A stretch of 64,000 nt of DNA, taken from Marininema mesophilum (GTDB taxonomy: Bacteria; Bacillota; Bacilli; Thermoactinomycetales; DSM-45169). A program made the position numbers and the translations under genes. The notes beneath the pieces were generated by a model. The model worked only from the letters and a program-made list of their open reading frames with translations. It ran no database searches and was not told the origin of the DNA. The DNA is taken from the NCBI RefSeq assembly GCF_900106775.1, contig NZ_FNNQ01000005.1, positions 124,001 to 188,000 of the forward strand, written 5' to 3'. Each line of letters starts with the position of its first letter. The first letter of the stretch is position 1. Positions 26,465 through 34,176 of the stretch are shown piece by piece.

Positions 26465-27133
26465 TTAGGAAGACTCCTGTAGATAGTGAGCGACAAAACA
26501 TTGCCGCGCCTCATTAAACCCATTTTGCACATTGACTACACCACAATCATGCATCGTCCAGGGTGTTTTTTGCTGGGGGACAGCGACATCATAACCTGCA
26601 CGGATAAACTCCATCGATTGAGAAAGGTCATAAAAATGCCAACCATCAAAGAGATCCTCCCGCCAGGGTAGATCGTATTGGGTGGCAATCAATAATCCAT
26701 CCACTGCTTCTACTTTAGTAATGTCCCCCTCCCGCCTGGCAAAGGAAAGGAGTTCCATGCGTCCAATATGGCTATCATACACCTGTCCAACCTTCTCTTC
26801 CCCGTCCCACCAAATCCCATTTTCCGGAATATGAGTAACACCTACCATACCGATCATCCCAACTTTGGGTTCCTTTTGAAAAAGAGAGAGGACATCAATC
26901 AAGAAATCGCGATGAAGGATGAGGACATCCTGATGTAAATAGATCTTATATTTAGCATCTGATTTCTTCATTCCCTCATTGTACCCCGCTGTCATCATCT
27001 TTGCTCCCTGGATACACCTTTTTTCCACCGTAAATCCCTTGGGAACGCGCAGAGAATCGACATATCGTTCCGATTCACTAAACCAGGCTTCGTCATTGAC
27101 ACACCAGATAAAACAAATCTTATGTGGATCCAT
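26465..27133 (-). CDS. glycosyltransferase-like protein (GT2, Glyco_tranf_2_5 type)
   Basis: The 222-residue protein has the short GT-A fold of the Glyco_tranf_2_5 group: KICFIWCVNDEAWFSESERY at the N-terminus, KYKIYLHQDVLIL with the HQD in place of DxD, and VDGLLIAT followed by FDGWHFYDLSQS. It lacks a signal peptide and would act in the cytoplasm, transferring a sugar to protein or glycan. It overlaps the 3' end of the preceding GT-methyltransferase gene by 14 bases and is third in an operon driven by the sigma-K-like promoter at 30045-30078. Confidence 0.8.
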   Translation of the reverse strand: MDPHKICFIWCVNDEAWFSESERYVDSLRVPKGFTVEKRCIQGAKMMTAGYNEGMKKSDAKYKIYLHQDVLILHRDFLIDVLSLFQKEPKVGMIGMVGVTHIPENGIWWDGEEKVGQVYDSHIGRMELLSFARREGDITKVEAVDGLLIATQYDLPWREDLFDGWHFYDLSQSMEFIRAGYDVAVPQQKTPWTMHDCGVVNVQNGFNEARQCFVAHYLQESS

Positions 27134-28883
27134 CAGCGACCGCCTTTCGGATGTATGCCACCAATTTCAGCGTATTCTCATCCTTTTCTTTAATCCTCTT
27201 CAGATACGAGAGCGCTTTCTGTGGCTCTCTTCGACCTTGCCAAAGTAATGCCAAGTTGAGCAAGGTATCGCGATGGTCAGGCATTAACCCTTCAGCTGTT
27301 TCCATCAAAGCCAAGGCATGCGGCTCCTGTTCTTTTTCATAACACACCTGGGCAATTTTATGAATCGTCTCCATTTGGTTGACCACGTCATTATGAATGA
27401 TCTCAATAACTTCCTCGATCGTGACAGTATGATTGACCAATTTCTCTAAAACCTCTTGTACACTCTCCTCCTCGTCAATCTCTTGTTCCACGCGACGAAT
27501 GAGGAATTTTAGATTACGAAGAAAAGCCGACTCTCCACGTAAAGCTTTTACGGAAAACTGATAAATCAAATATTGTTCCCTCATCCCTGGTGAAGAAAGG
27601 GCAGTTAAGGAATCAATCCACTGCTTTGTTTCCTCTGAAGAGTCCGGGAGGATTAAGCCCTTCACCTTAATCCGTTGCAAGCCAGCCTTTTGAAGGAGGG
27701 ACTGGATCGATAACCAGGTGAATCGATGAATCTCACCATCTAACAAACGACCTTCTAACAGATGATAAAGTGTCCCGTAGTGACAAAAGTTAGGCAATAG
27801 AGCATACAATGTCCCATCTTTTTTTAGATGAGTTTTTAAACGTTGCAAAAACACTGCTGGGTCTTTGACGTTGGCTAAACAATCACCAAGTAGAATGCTA
27901 TCAAAAAAATCCTCTGGCCAGGGTAGGGGAGCATCTAATTCCTGTTCCACAACCTCTCCTGCTCCAGCGGAAGCTACCACAGCGGTTTTATTGGATTCCA
28001 CTCCATACAAACGAATCATAGGGTATTGATTTCGTAACGCTAGCAACGTCGCACCTGCGCCACATCCGATTTCTAGCACGCGTTGTTCCCTTTGCCACCC
28101 TAAATCCATCCACTCCATTTGTTCATGCTGTACATGAAATGCCTTTGTCGGATCAAGTCCCCATTTATCATGAAAGACGATACGGTTACGTTCCAAAAGT
28201 TGGGTAAAGCGATTTCCTTCTTGAGCAAAGGAAGCACTCCCATGATGATGAATAAAGGTATCCCGACAAAGGAATAAGCGATATCCTTCCACACGCGCCC
28301 GAAAACACCAATCATCGTCTTCGTAATTACCAGGGGAGAAGCGCTCATCCAATCCACCTACCTTCTCCAGAACATCCCTTCGGATGAGAAGACAGAATCC
28401 AATGAGCTTAGCTCGTTCCTCCCATAGAGAAGGATCGCTTTTATTATGGTTGATAGCGAAGGACTGCATCTCCTCTAGGTGCTTATAAGGAACGGGTATC
28501 GCCGTTCCATAAGATGCATGATTGGTCACTGGACCAACCGCGCCAATATCCCTGTCACTTTCCAGACAGTCGATTAGATTTTCTAACCACCGAGGTGTGA
28601 CGACGGTATCATTATTTAATAGAAGAATCCGTATTCCCTTAGCTACTTGGATACCCTGATTGCAAGCTTTAGGAAAACCGAGGTTTTCTGTATTACTGAT
28701 TAAGTGAATATCCTCTTGCGCAGCAAGCCATGCTTTTATCCCATCATCGGAAGCATTATCGATAACGATCAATTCATAACTGCCCTTTGCTGTATACTCA
28801 CGAATGCTTTCGATACATTGTTTTGTATAAGTCATCTGATTGCGGACGGGAATCACAATGCTTGTGATACTAGACAGTGTCAA
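27120..28883 (-). CDS. GT2 glycosyltransferase fused to a SAM methyltransferase, with a helical tail
   Basis: A 587-residue multidomain protein. Residues about 5-240 are GT2 (TSIVIPVRNQMTYTKQCIES, NNDTVV as the DxD equivalent, EDDDWCFRARV). Residues about 260-410 are a class I methyltransferase (VLEIGCGAGATLLAL). The C-terminal ~110 residues are helical and TPR-like (ALLWQGRREPQKALSYLKRI). It could extend and methylate a glycan on the same chain. The TTG start at 28883 overlaps the TGA of the upstream gene and has GGGGGGGAG as ribosome site. Operon member 2 of 3. Confidence 0.85.
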   Translation of the reverse strand: MTLSSITSIVIPVRNQMTYTKQCIESIREYTAKGSYELIVIDNASDDGIKAWLAAQEDIHLISNTENLGFPKACNQGIQVAKGIRILLLNNDTVVTPRWLENLIDCLESDRDIGAVGPVTNHASYGTAIPVPYKHLEEMQSFAINHNKSDPSLWEERAKLIGFCLLIRRDVLEKVGGLDERFSPGNYEDDDWCFRARVEGYRLFLCRDTFIHHHGSASFAQEGNRFTQLLERNRIVFHDKWGLDPTKAFHVQHEQMEWMDLGWQREQRVLEIGCGAGATLLALRNQYPMIRLYGVESNKTAVVASAGAGEVVEQELDAPLPWPEDFFDSILLGDCLANVKDPAVFLQRLKTHLKKDGTLYALLPNFCHYGTLYHLLEGRLLDGEIHRFTWLSIQSLLQKAGLQRIKVKGLILPDSSEETKQWIDSLTALSSPGMREQYLIYQFSVKALRGESAFLRNLKFLIRRVEQEIDEEESVQEVLEKLVNHTVTIEEVIEIIHNDVVNQMETIHKIAQVCYEKEQEPHALALMETAEGLMPDHRDTLLNLALLWQGRREPQKALSYLKRIKEKDENTLKLVAYIRKAVADGST

Positions 28884-29989
28884 GTCTTCTCCCCCCCCGC
28901 TTGGGTAGCTACAGTAATCCCCTTTGCTAGATAAGACTCCAGTTTCTTTTTATTGTTCAATGCCTGTGGATCATCTGGGTTATAGGATAGAACAATTTTA
29001 TTCTGTTCATAAGCTTTCTCGATTTCACCAAGCGCTCCATAAATCACAGCCATTTGTAGATGAGGTATCCACGTACGTGCTGCTACATTGGTCATTCCCC
29101 AATCATGTAGCGGAGCGATCTGAGTAGCATGATTGTACCAACTCAATGCAGCATCAGGGTTGTTACTGCTTTGATACCACAAACCCAGTCGACAACAAAA
29201 CTCAGCGCGAGGGGCATGGTATTCAAAGGATTTTAGTAAATACTTTAGCTCCTCTTCCCTTTTCCCCAACAAATGACAACAATGGGCTGCATACCCACAA
29301 GCAGAGATATTGTCCTCGATATAGGGGCTATTAGCAGCAAAGTACTTTTCGTATTGTTCAAGCCCTTCTTCTAATCTCCCGTTTTCAATGAGTTCATTCC
29401 CATAATTATATATATCTCGTGGAGAGAAGGTTTCCCCTCGTTCTAACCGTTTTTCATATATCGATAGATTGCGGGCTTTATTGTGATGAATTTTCCCATG
29501 ATGAATAACAACGTTGCTATCCATGATCTTTCCATGGATCTCCAAGTATTCATGAACCGGATCATGCCACTGGTAGTTACGCGATCGCTTCACAAGACGT
29601 TCCCGGCGGATGCGGCTAAATACATTTCCTTTATCATCGTAATGAAGGTTGTATAGCATCGAAACCTGGTCGACCGTAGGATCGAGATCTCTCTTTAATT
29701 CACGAAACTTTTCCCGATCTTCTTCCTTCAAGAAATCATCCGCATCTAACCATAAAATATAATCCTTTGTCGCTTTACTAAAAGAAAAATTGCGCGCCTT
29801 TGCAAAGTCATCCACCCACTTAAAATCAAACATTCGCTCGGTGTAGCGACCAACCACTTCCTTTGTTTTATCCGTAGACCCTGTATCCACAATATTAATC
29901 TCATCTACCAAATCATGGATGGATGATAAGCATTTGTCCAAGGTTTTCTCTTCATTCTTTACAATCATGCATAAACTGATTGAAATCAT
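28880..29989 (-). CDS. GT2 glycosyltransferase with TPR-like C-terminus
   Basis: The 369-residue protein begins with a GT2 domain (ISLCMIVKNEEKTLDKCLSS; DTGSTDKT; ILWLDADDFL with the metal-binding DxD). From about residue 215 it has TPR-type repeats (YAAHCCHLLGKREEELKYLL; AEFCCRLGLWYQSSNNPDAALSW). This family often adds the first sugar to secreted or surface proteins in Bacillota. The ATG at 29989 follows AAGGAGG by seven bases. It is the first gene of the three-gene operon, and its promoter is the same type as those of the five tandem paralogues next door. Confidence 0.88.
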   Translation of the reverse strand: MISISLCMIVKNEEKTLDKCLSSIHDLVDEINIVDTGSTDKTKEVVGRYTERMFDFKWVDDFAKARNFSFSKATKDYILWLDADDFLKEEDREKFRELKRDLDPTVDQVSMLYNLHYDDKGNVFSRIRRERLVKRSRNYQWHDPVHEYLEIHGKIMDSNVVIHHGKIHHNKARNLSIYEKRLERGETFSPRDIYNYGNELIENGRLEEGLEQYEKYFAANSPYIEDNISACGYAAHCCHLLGKREEELKYLLKSFEYHAPRAEFCCRLGLWYQSSNNPDAALSWYNHATQIAPLHDWGMTNVAARTWIPHLQMAVIYGALGEIEKAYEQNKIVLSYNPDDPQALNNKKKLESYLAKGITVATQAGGEKT

Positions 29990-30044
29990 TGTAAACCTCC
30001 TTGAAACCATACGTGGAGTATCTTTTTTTATTTCGAATCATCCA

Positions 30045-30078
30045 TACGATATGTGTCTTTCTCATTTTTTGCTTGGAC
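30045..30078 (-). promoter_or_regulatory. sigma-K-like promoter of the glycosyltransferase operon
   Basis: On the minus strand GTCCAAGC, 17 bases, then CATATCGTA. The -10 fits the sigma-K pattern CATANNNTA. The element is nearly identical to those ahead of the five tandem paralogues. Confidence 0.65.
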
Positions 30079-30111
30079 AAATCACATCGGCTTATCAACT
30101 ATTTTCATAGT

Positions 30112-30146
30112 AAAAAAACACACAACCAAAATAGTCGTGTGTTTTA
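30112..30146 (-). terminator. terminator of paralogue 1
   Basis: A hairpin of AAAACACACGAC / GTTGTGTGTTTTTTT type follows the stop. The same hairpin, with small changes, follows all five paralogues. Confidence 0.8.
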
Positions 30147-30158
30147 CAGTTAGGTTCG

Positions 30159-30614
30159 TTACGGAGTCGTAGCAGTATTTGCAGCGATTCCCTGGAAGGA
30201 CTCCGGTCCAGTACGGGTTGCATCGGTGCTAGCATAAGCAAGCATGGTGTAAACGGTCTCTGCTGCTGCCGGTGCCAGCAAATCAGCAGCACACACTGTG
30301 ATGATTTGTGGACTCGTTATACCACCAACAGCAGCGGGAGGATTAGTAGGAACTCCTACCACCGCTGTATAGATGATCGTTCCACCCGTCGGGTTCGTTG
30401 TACCCCGTGCGAAGAGAACGGTAACGGTAGCAAAAGTATCGAAACTAGTTGCTACCCCTAATGTTCCCTCTAGTTTTACAATTGGGTTCGCTACATTTCT
30501 TGTTTGCAGTCCAATGACACCGATCAAGCTCGGATTCGTAGCGAAGGTGCTTAGGGTTGCTGTAAAGGGGTTACTAGCGTTTTGAGAGGTTCGCATATCC
30601 AAAAATGTGCCCAT
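30159..30614 (-). CDS. tandem surface-protein paralogue 1
   Basis: A 151-residue protein of an unrecognised family, first of five copies counted from the left. The start is ATG 30614 (MGTFLDMRTSQN) behind AAAGGTGGTGA. No signal peptide. Conserved core: LIGVIGLQTRNVANPIVKLEG, a variable stretch, TVLFARGTTNPTGGTIIYTAVVGVP, a second variable stretch, then ITVCAADLLAPAAAETVYTM with the family's only Cys and ASTDATRTGPESFQGIA. Predicted beta-rich, with many Thr, Ser and Asn. The C-terminus (NTATTP) is longer than in the other copies. Preceded by a sigma-K-like promoter, it is a candidate late spore-surface protein. See the array finding. Confidence 0.8.
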   Translation of the reverse strand: MGTFLDMRTSQNASNPFTATLSTFATNPSLIGVIGLQTRNVANPIVKLEGTLGVATSFDTFATVTVLFARGTTNPTGGTIIYTAVVGVPTNPPAAVGGITSPQIITVCAADLLAPAAAETVYTMLAYASTDATRTGPESFQGIAANTATTP

Positions 30615-30696
30615 GTGTTCACCACCTTTCACTGGCGATTATATGGATGAGAGGCTTTATCTAAGGTTCGTAAGTTATGATGATTGCATGTACCCA

Positions 30697-30729
30697 TACG
30701 ATATGTGTTCTCTCATTCTTTGCTTGGAC
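30697..30729 (-). promoter_or_regulatory. sigma-K-like promoter of paralogue 1
   Basis: GTCCAAGC, 16 bases, CATATCGTA on the minus strand, about 83 bases ahead of the start codon. Confidence 0.65.
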
Positions 30730-30761
30730 AAATCACATCGGCTTATCAACTATTTTCATAG

Positions 30762-30798
30762 TAAAAAAACACACAACTTCAATCGTCGTGTGCTTTTA
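30762..30798 (-). terminator. terminator of paralogue 2
   Basis: Same GTGTGT-type hairpin as the other copies, a few bases after the stop, with seven T on the minus strand. Confidence 0.8.
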
Positions 30799-30801
30799 CA
30801 G

Positions 30802-31248
30802 TTAGCCTCGTGCAGCGATGCCCTGGAAGGACTCCGGTCCAGTACGGGTTGCATCGGTGCTAGCATAAGCGAGCATGGTGTATACGGTCTCAGCTGCTGC
30901 CGGTGCCAACAAATCAGCAGCACAAATTGTGATGATATCTGTGCCTGTTATATTAGTACCCTCCGGATCGAAAGGGAGAGTAGGAATTCCTACCACCGCT
31001 GTATAGACAATTGATCCACCCGTCGGGTTCGTTGTACCCCGTGCAAAGAGAACGGTAACGGTAGCAAAAGTGAGAAAACCCCTTTCTACTCCCAATGTTC
31101 CTTCTAGTTTTACAATCGGGTTCGCTACATTTCTTGTTTGCAGTCCAATGACACCGATCAAGCTCGGATTCGTCGCGAGCGTGCTTAGGGGTACTTTGAA
31201 AGGGTTGCTAGCGTTTTGAGAGGTTCGCATGTCCAAAAATATGCCCAT
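30802..31248 (-). CDS. tandem surface-protein paralogue 2
   Basis: A 148-residue member of the five-copy family, starting at ATG 31248 (MGIFLDMRT) behind AAAGGAGGTGA. It keeps the whole conserved core, with the Cys in ITICAADLL. It differs most in the second variable segment, where FDPEGTNITGTD replaces the Pro/Ala stretch of copy 1. In place of the first variable segment it has GVERGFLTFATV. No signal peptide. It is a separate transcription unit with its own promoter and terminator. Confidence 0.8.
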   Translation of the reverse strand: MGIFLDMRTSQNASNPFKVPLSTLATNPSLIGVIGLQTRNVANPIVKLEGTLGVERGFLTFATVTVLFARGTTNPTGGSIVYTAVVGIPTLPFDPEGTNITGTDIITICAADLLAPAAAETVYTMLAYASTDATRTGPESFQGIAARG

Positions 31249-31340
31249 GTGAAACTTCACCTCCTTTCACTAGCGATATTCGATGGATGAGAGACTTTGT
31301 CTAAGATTCGTGAAGTTATGATGAATGCATTTTATCCATA

Positions 31341-31373
31341 TAATATATGTGTTCTATCATTTTTTGCTTGGAC
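31341..31373 (-). promoter_or_regulatory. sigma-K-like promoter of paralogue 2
   Basis: GTCCAAGC, 16 bases, CATATATTA on the minus strand, about 93 bases ahead of the start codon. Confidence 0.65.
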
Positions 31374-31408
31374 AAAATCATATAGACCTAATCAACTATT
31401 TTCATAGC

Positions 31409-31443
31409 AAAAAAACACACAACTAAAAAAGTCGTGTGTTTTT
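31409..31443 (-). terminator. terminator of paralogue 3
   Basis: AAAACACACGAC / GTTGTGTGTTTTTT hairpin just after the stop, same family as the other copies. Confidence 0.8.
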
Positions 31444-31447
31444 ACGG

Positions 31448-31885
31448 TTAGGTTCGTGCAGCGATTCCCTGGAAGGACTCCGGTCCAACACGGGTTGCAT
31501 CGGTGTTAGCATAAGCGAGCATAGTATAAACGGTCTCTGCTGCTGCCGGTGCCGCCAAGTCAGCAGCACACACTGAGATGACTTGTGTGCTTGCCTTAAG
31601 AACAGCAATAGTAGGAACTCCTACCACCGCCGTATAGATGATCGCTCCTCCCGTCGGGTTCGTTGTCCCCCGTGCGAAGAGAATCGTTAGGGTAGCAAAA
31701 GTGAGAGAAGAGGCTTCTATTCCAATAGTTCCCTCTAGTTTTACAATCGGGTTCGCTACATTTCTTGTTTGCAGTCCGATGACCCCGATCAAACTCGGGG
31801 ACGTCGCAAAGGTGCTTAATGGTGTATTTGGAAAACCATTTGAGCTAGAGTTTTGGGAGGTTCTCATGTCCAAAAATGTGCCCAT
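31448..31885 (-). CDS. tandem surface-protein paralogue 3
   Basis: The most divergent copy, 145 residues, starting at ATG 31885 behind AAAGGAGGTGAAGTCAC. The N-terminus reads MGTFLDMRTSQNSSSNGFPN, with an insertion absent from the others, and the Cys motif is VISVCAADLAAPAAAETVYTM. Its upstream region is a hybrid. Between the ribosome site and promoter, 31917-31980 resembles the leader and first codons of the glycosyltransferase gene at 28880, including an in-frame ATG ATT TCA ATC at 31929. This suggests recombination between the array and the operon. Same predicted role as its neighbours. Confidence 0.78.
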   Translation of the reverse strand: MGTFLDMRTSQNSSSNGFPNTPLSTFATSPSLIGVIGLQTRNVANPIVKLEGTIGIEASSLTFATLTILFARGTTNPTGGAIIYTAVVGVPTIAVLKASTQVISVCAADLAAPAAAETVYTMLAYANTDATRVGPESFQGIAART

Positions 31886-31986
31886 GTGACTTCACCTCCT
31901 TTCACTATGCCCAAACGGATTGAAATCATAAAAACCTCTTTGAAACCTACATGGGGAATCTTTTATTTCGAAATAGGTCATATCTA

Positions 31987-32019
31987 TAATATATGTGTTC
32001 TATCATTTTTTGCTTGGAC
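31987..32019 (-). promoter_or_regulatory. sigma-K-like promoter of paralogue 3
   Basis: GTCCAAGC, 16 bases, CATATATTA on the minus strand, about 102 bases ahead of the start codon. Confidence 0.65.
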
Positions 32020-32053
32020 AAAATCACATCGGCCTAATCAACTATTTTCATAG

Positions 32054-32090
32054 CAAAAAAACACACAACTAAAAAAGTCGTGTGTTTTTA
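32054..32090 (-). terminator. terminator of paralogue 4
   Basis: Hairpin identical in its arms to that of copy 3, followed by a T run on the minus strand. Confidence 0.8.
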
Positions 32091-32093
32091 CGG

Positions 32094-32531
32094 TTAGGTT
32101 GTTCGTGCAGCGATTCCCTGGAAGGACTCCGGTCCAATACGGGTTGCATCGGTGCTAGCATAAGCGAGCATGGTGTATACGGTCTCAGCTGCTGCCGGTG
32201 CCAACAAATCAGCACCACACACTGTGACGATTTGTGGGCTAGTTTCAATAACACCAGTTAATGTTGGAATTCCTACCACCGCTGTATAGACGATCGTTCC
32301 ACCCGTGGGGTTCGTTGTACCCCGTGCAAAAAGAACGGTAAGGGTAGCAAACGTGACAGCGTCGGCTTGTATTCCAATGGTTCCCTCTAGTTTTACAATC
32401 GGGTTCGCTACACTTCTTGTTTGCAGTCCAATGACACCGATCAAGCTCGGGTTCGTTGCGAAGGTGCTTAGGGTTGCAGTGAAAGGGTTACTAGCGTTTT
32501 GAGAGGTTCTCATGTCCAAAAATGTGCCCAT
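32094..32531 (-). CDS. tandem surface-protein paralogue 4
   Basis: A 145-residue copy starting at ATG 32531 (MGTFLDMRTSQNASNPFTATL). It is closely similar to copies 1 and 5, with LQTRSVANPIVKLEG and VTVCGADLLAPAAAETVYTM. Variable segments: GIQADAVTFATL and LTGVIETSPQI. AAAGGAGGTGAAGTCAT precedes the start. It carries its own promoter, in which the last base of the -10 is G rather than A. No signal peptide. Confidence 0.8.
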   Translation of the reverse strand: MGTFLDMRTSQNASNPFTATLSTFATNPSLIGVIGLQTRSVANPIVKLEGTIGIQADAVTFATLTVLFARGTTNPTGGTIVYTAVVGIPTLTGVIETSPQIVTVCGADLLAPAAAETVYTMLAYASTDATRIGPESFQGIAARTT

Positions 32532-32623
32532 GTATGACTTCACCTCCTTTCACTAGCGATATTAGATGGATGAGAGACCTTGTCTAAGGTTTGTGAAGCT
32601 ATGATGAATGCATCGTATCCATA

Positions 32624-32656
32624 CAATATATGTTTCTCTCAATCTTTTGCTTGGAC
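32624..32656 (-). promoter_or_regulatory. sigma-K-like promoter of paralogue 4 (one mismatch)
   Basis: GTCCAAGC, 16 bases, CATATATTG on the minus strand, about 92 bases ahead of the start codon. The final G departs from CATANNNTA. Confidence 0.55.
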
Positions 32657-32674
32657 AAATCAGCTATTTCATAG

Positions 32675-32710
32675 TAAAAAAACACACAACTAAAAAAGTC
32701 GTGTGTTTTT
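32675..32710 (-). terminator. terminator of paralogue 5
   Basis: Hairpin identical in its arms to those of copies 3 and 4, immediately after the stop. Confidence 0.8.
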
Positions 32711-32714
32711 ACGG

Positions 32715-33146
32715 TTAGGTTGTTCGTGCAGCGATTCCCTGGAAGGATTCAGGTCCAGTACGGGTTGCATCGGTGCTAGCATAAGCGAGCATGGTGTATA
32801 CGGTCTCAGTTGCTGCCGGTGCCAACAAATCAGCACCACACACTGTGACGAGTTGTGGGCTAGTTAGCAAACTCAAAGTAGGAATTCCTACCACCGCTGT
32901 ATAAACGATCGTTCCACCCGTCGGGTTCGTTGTACCCCGTGCGAAGAGAACGGTAAGGGTAGCGAACGTGAGCGTGCTCGCTTGTATCCCAATGGTCCCC
33001 TCTAGTTTTACAATTGGGTTCGCTACACTTCTTGTTTGCAGTCCAATGACCCCGATCAAGCTCGGGTTCGTTGCGAAGGTGCTTAGGGTTGCAGTAAAAG
33101 GGTTGCTAGCGTTTTGAGAGGTTCGCATGTCCAAAAATGTGCCCAT
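32715..33146 (-). CDS. tandem surface-protein paralogue 5
   Basis: A 143-residue copy, the first in the direction of transcription, starting at ATG 33146 behind AAAGGAGGTGAAGTTAC. It is nearly identical to copy 4 in the conserved core. Variable segments are GIQASTLTFATL and LSLLTSPQL, the latter the shortest of the five. Its promoter region lacks the longer conserved flank seen upstream of copies 1-4, as expected for the end of an array. The one Cys is conserved in VTVCGADLL. Confidence 0.8.
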   Translation of the reverse strand: MGTFLDMRTSQNASNPFTATLSTFATNPSLIGVIGLQTRSVANPIVKLEGTIGIQASTLTFATLTVLFARGTTNPTGGTIVYTAVVGIPTLSLLTSPQLVTVCGADLLAPAATETVYTMLAYASTDATRTGPESFQGIAARTT

Positions 33147-33179
33147 GTGTAACTTCACCTCCTTTCACTAGCGTTACTA

Positions 33180-33212
33180 TATGGTATGAATTTCTTCTAT
33201 TCTCGCTTGGAC
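33180..33212 (-). promoter_or_regulatory. sigma-K-like promoter of paralogue 5
   Basis: GTCCAAGC, 16 bases, CATACCATA on the minus strand, 34 bases ahead of the start codon. Sequence around it differs from the other copies, yet both boxes and the spacing are kept. Confidence 0.65.
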
Positions 33213-33347
33213 TGATTATCAATGGCAGGCGTGGAAAATAGTTTCATAGAAACTCTCTAATAGAGGCATTCCCCCACACCATTGCTCCTCTTTCCCATAG
33301 GATGGCTAAAAGTCACCCATCAAGATTTGAAAGGGGGTCTTCTCCTT

Positions 33348-33974
33348 ATGAAGCAAATCTTTACCGATATCTACCGTAAAAACCGATGGGCAGATCCAGA
33401 ATCTTCCTCTGGAACTGGTTCCAACCACAAGCAGACCCGAGTTCTTGTGCGGGCACTTCCTCGGTTGCTCCATCAATACAAGATCCGTTCTATCCTCGAT
33501 GCACCCTGTGGTGATTTTCATTGGATGAAAGAGGTTGCCCCTCGGGTCCCGCATTATATCGGTGGTGATATCGTTCCAGACCTTATCCAACATAACCGCA
33601 AGCGTTTTGCAGCACCCAATCGTACCTTCCGTCTCCTTGATATCACTCGTAGCCGACTTCCTTGTGTAGATCTCATTTTTTGCCGTGACTGTTTTGTTCA
33701 TTTCTCCTTTGCACATATCCAGCTTGCCCTGGCTAACTTTAAGCAAAGTGGATCTTCCTATCTCTTAACGACTACCTTTCCCCGCCGCAAACATCATACG
33801 GATAGTACAACCGGTCATAACTGGCGCCCTATTAATCTTCTGCTTCCTCCTTTTCGCTTCCCAACTCCCCTAGTCGTCATCAATGAAGGGTGTACAGAAT
33901 TCCATGGTAAATTTGCTGACAAATCGCTTGCTCTATGGAAACTCTCTGATATACGAATAACCCCTCATCGTTAA
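33348..33974 (+). CDS. class I SAM-dependent methyltransferase
   Basis: A 208-residue methyltransferase with motif I ILDAPCGDFHWMKEV near residues 49-63, an acidic residue in GGDIVPDLI (motif II), and DLIFCRDCFVHFSF as motif IV. The N-terminus MKQIFTDIYRKNRWADPESSSGTGS is typical of small-sugar or polyketide methyltransferases of this group. It likely methylates a sugar of the surface glycan, from context only. The ATG at 33348 follows AAAGGGGG by about eight bases. It reads away from the paralogue array and ends at a long inverted repeat. Confidence 0.8.
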   Translation: MKQIFTDIYRKNRWADPESSSGTGSNHKQTRVLVRALPRLLHQYKIRSILDAPCGDFHWMKEVAPRVPHYIGGDIVPDLIQHNRKRFAAPNRTFRLLDITRSRLPCVDLIFCRDCFVHFSFAHIQLALANFKQSGSSYLLTTTFPRRKHHTDSTTGHNWRPINLLLPPFRFPTPLVVINEGCTEFHGKFADKSLALWKLSDIRITPHR

Positions 33975-33987
33975 AAGAACATAAAAG

Positions 33988-34026
33988 TAGAGGAAGATTC
34001 CCTTGCTAAAAGGGAATCTTCCTCTA
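33988..34026 (+). terminator. 17-bp inverted repeat after the methyltransferase
   Basis: The arms 33988-34004 and 34010-34026 pair perfectly with a five-base loop. No T run follows, so termination efficiency is uncertain. It may serve both strands. Confidence 0.65.
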
Positions 34027-34176
34027 TGTCTTCAGTTATTGACACTTTCACAGCAAAAGCGCCCCACGGCATAATCCTTCGGGCACACTCCAAGAGTACT
34101 TGCTTCGGGCGTTTGAGCGTTAGTATCCGCAGTCCTTTTTCCGTTTTGGGTAACGCTCAAGATAAGATGTTTTCTA

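Larger units (their letters stand above)
30111..33212 (-). repeat. five-copy tandem gene array, unit about 640 bp
   Basis: Each unit holds, in transcription order, a sigma-K-like promoter, a strong AAAGGTGG/AAAGGAGGTGA ribosome site, a coding region of about 145 codons and a GTGTGT-type terminator. Units run from about 30111 to 33212. Coding and flanking parts are conserved together, which indicates repeated duplication of the whole unit. The proximal leader of copy 3 differs and resembles the leader of the adjacent glycosyltransferase operon. Confidence 0.9.

Noticed and set aside
30111..33212. Possible CRISPR-like repeat region
   Set aside because: The repeats are ~640 bp gene units with promoters and terminators, not short repeats with spacers.
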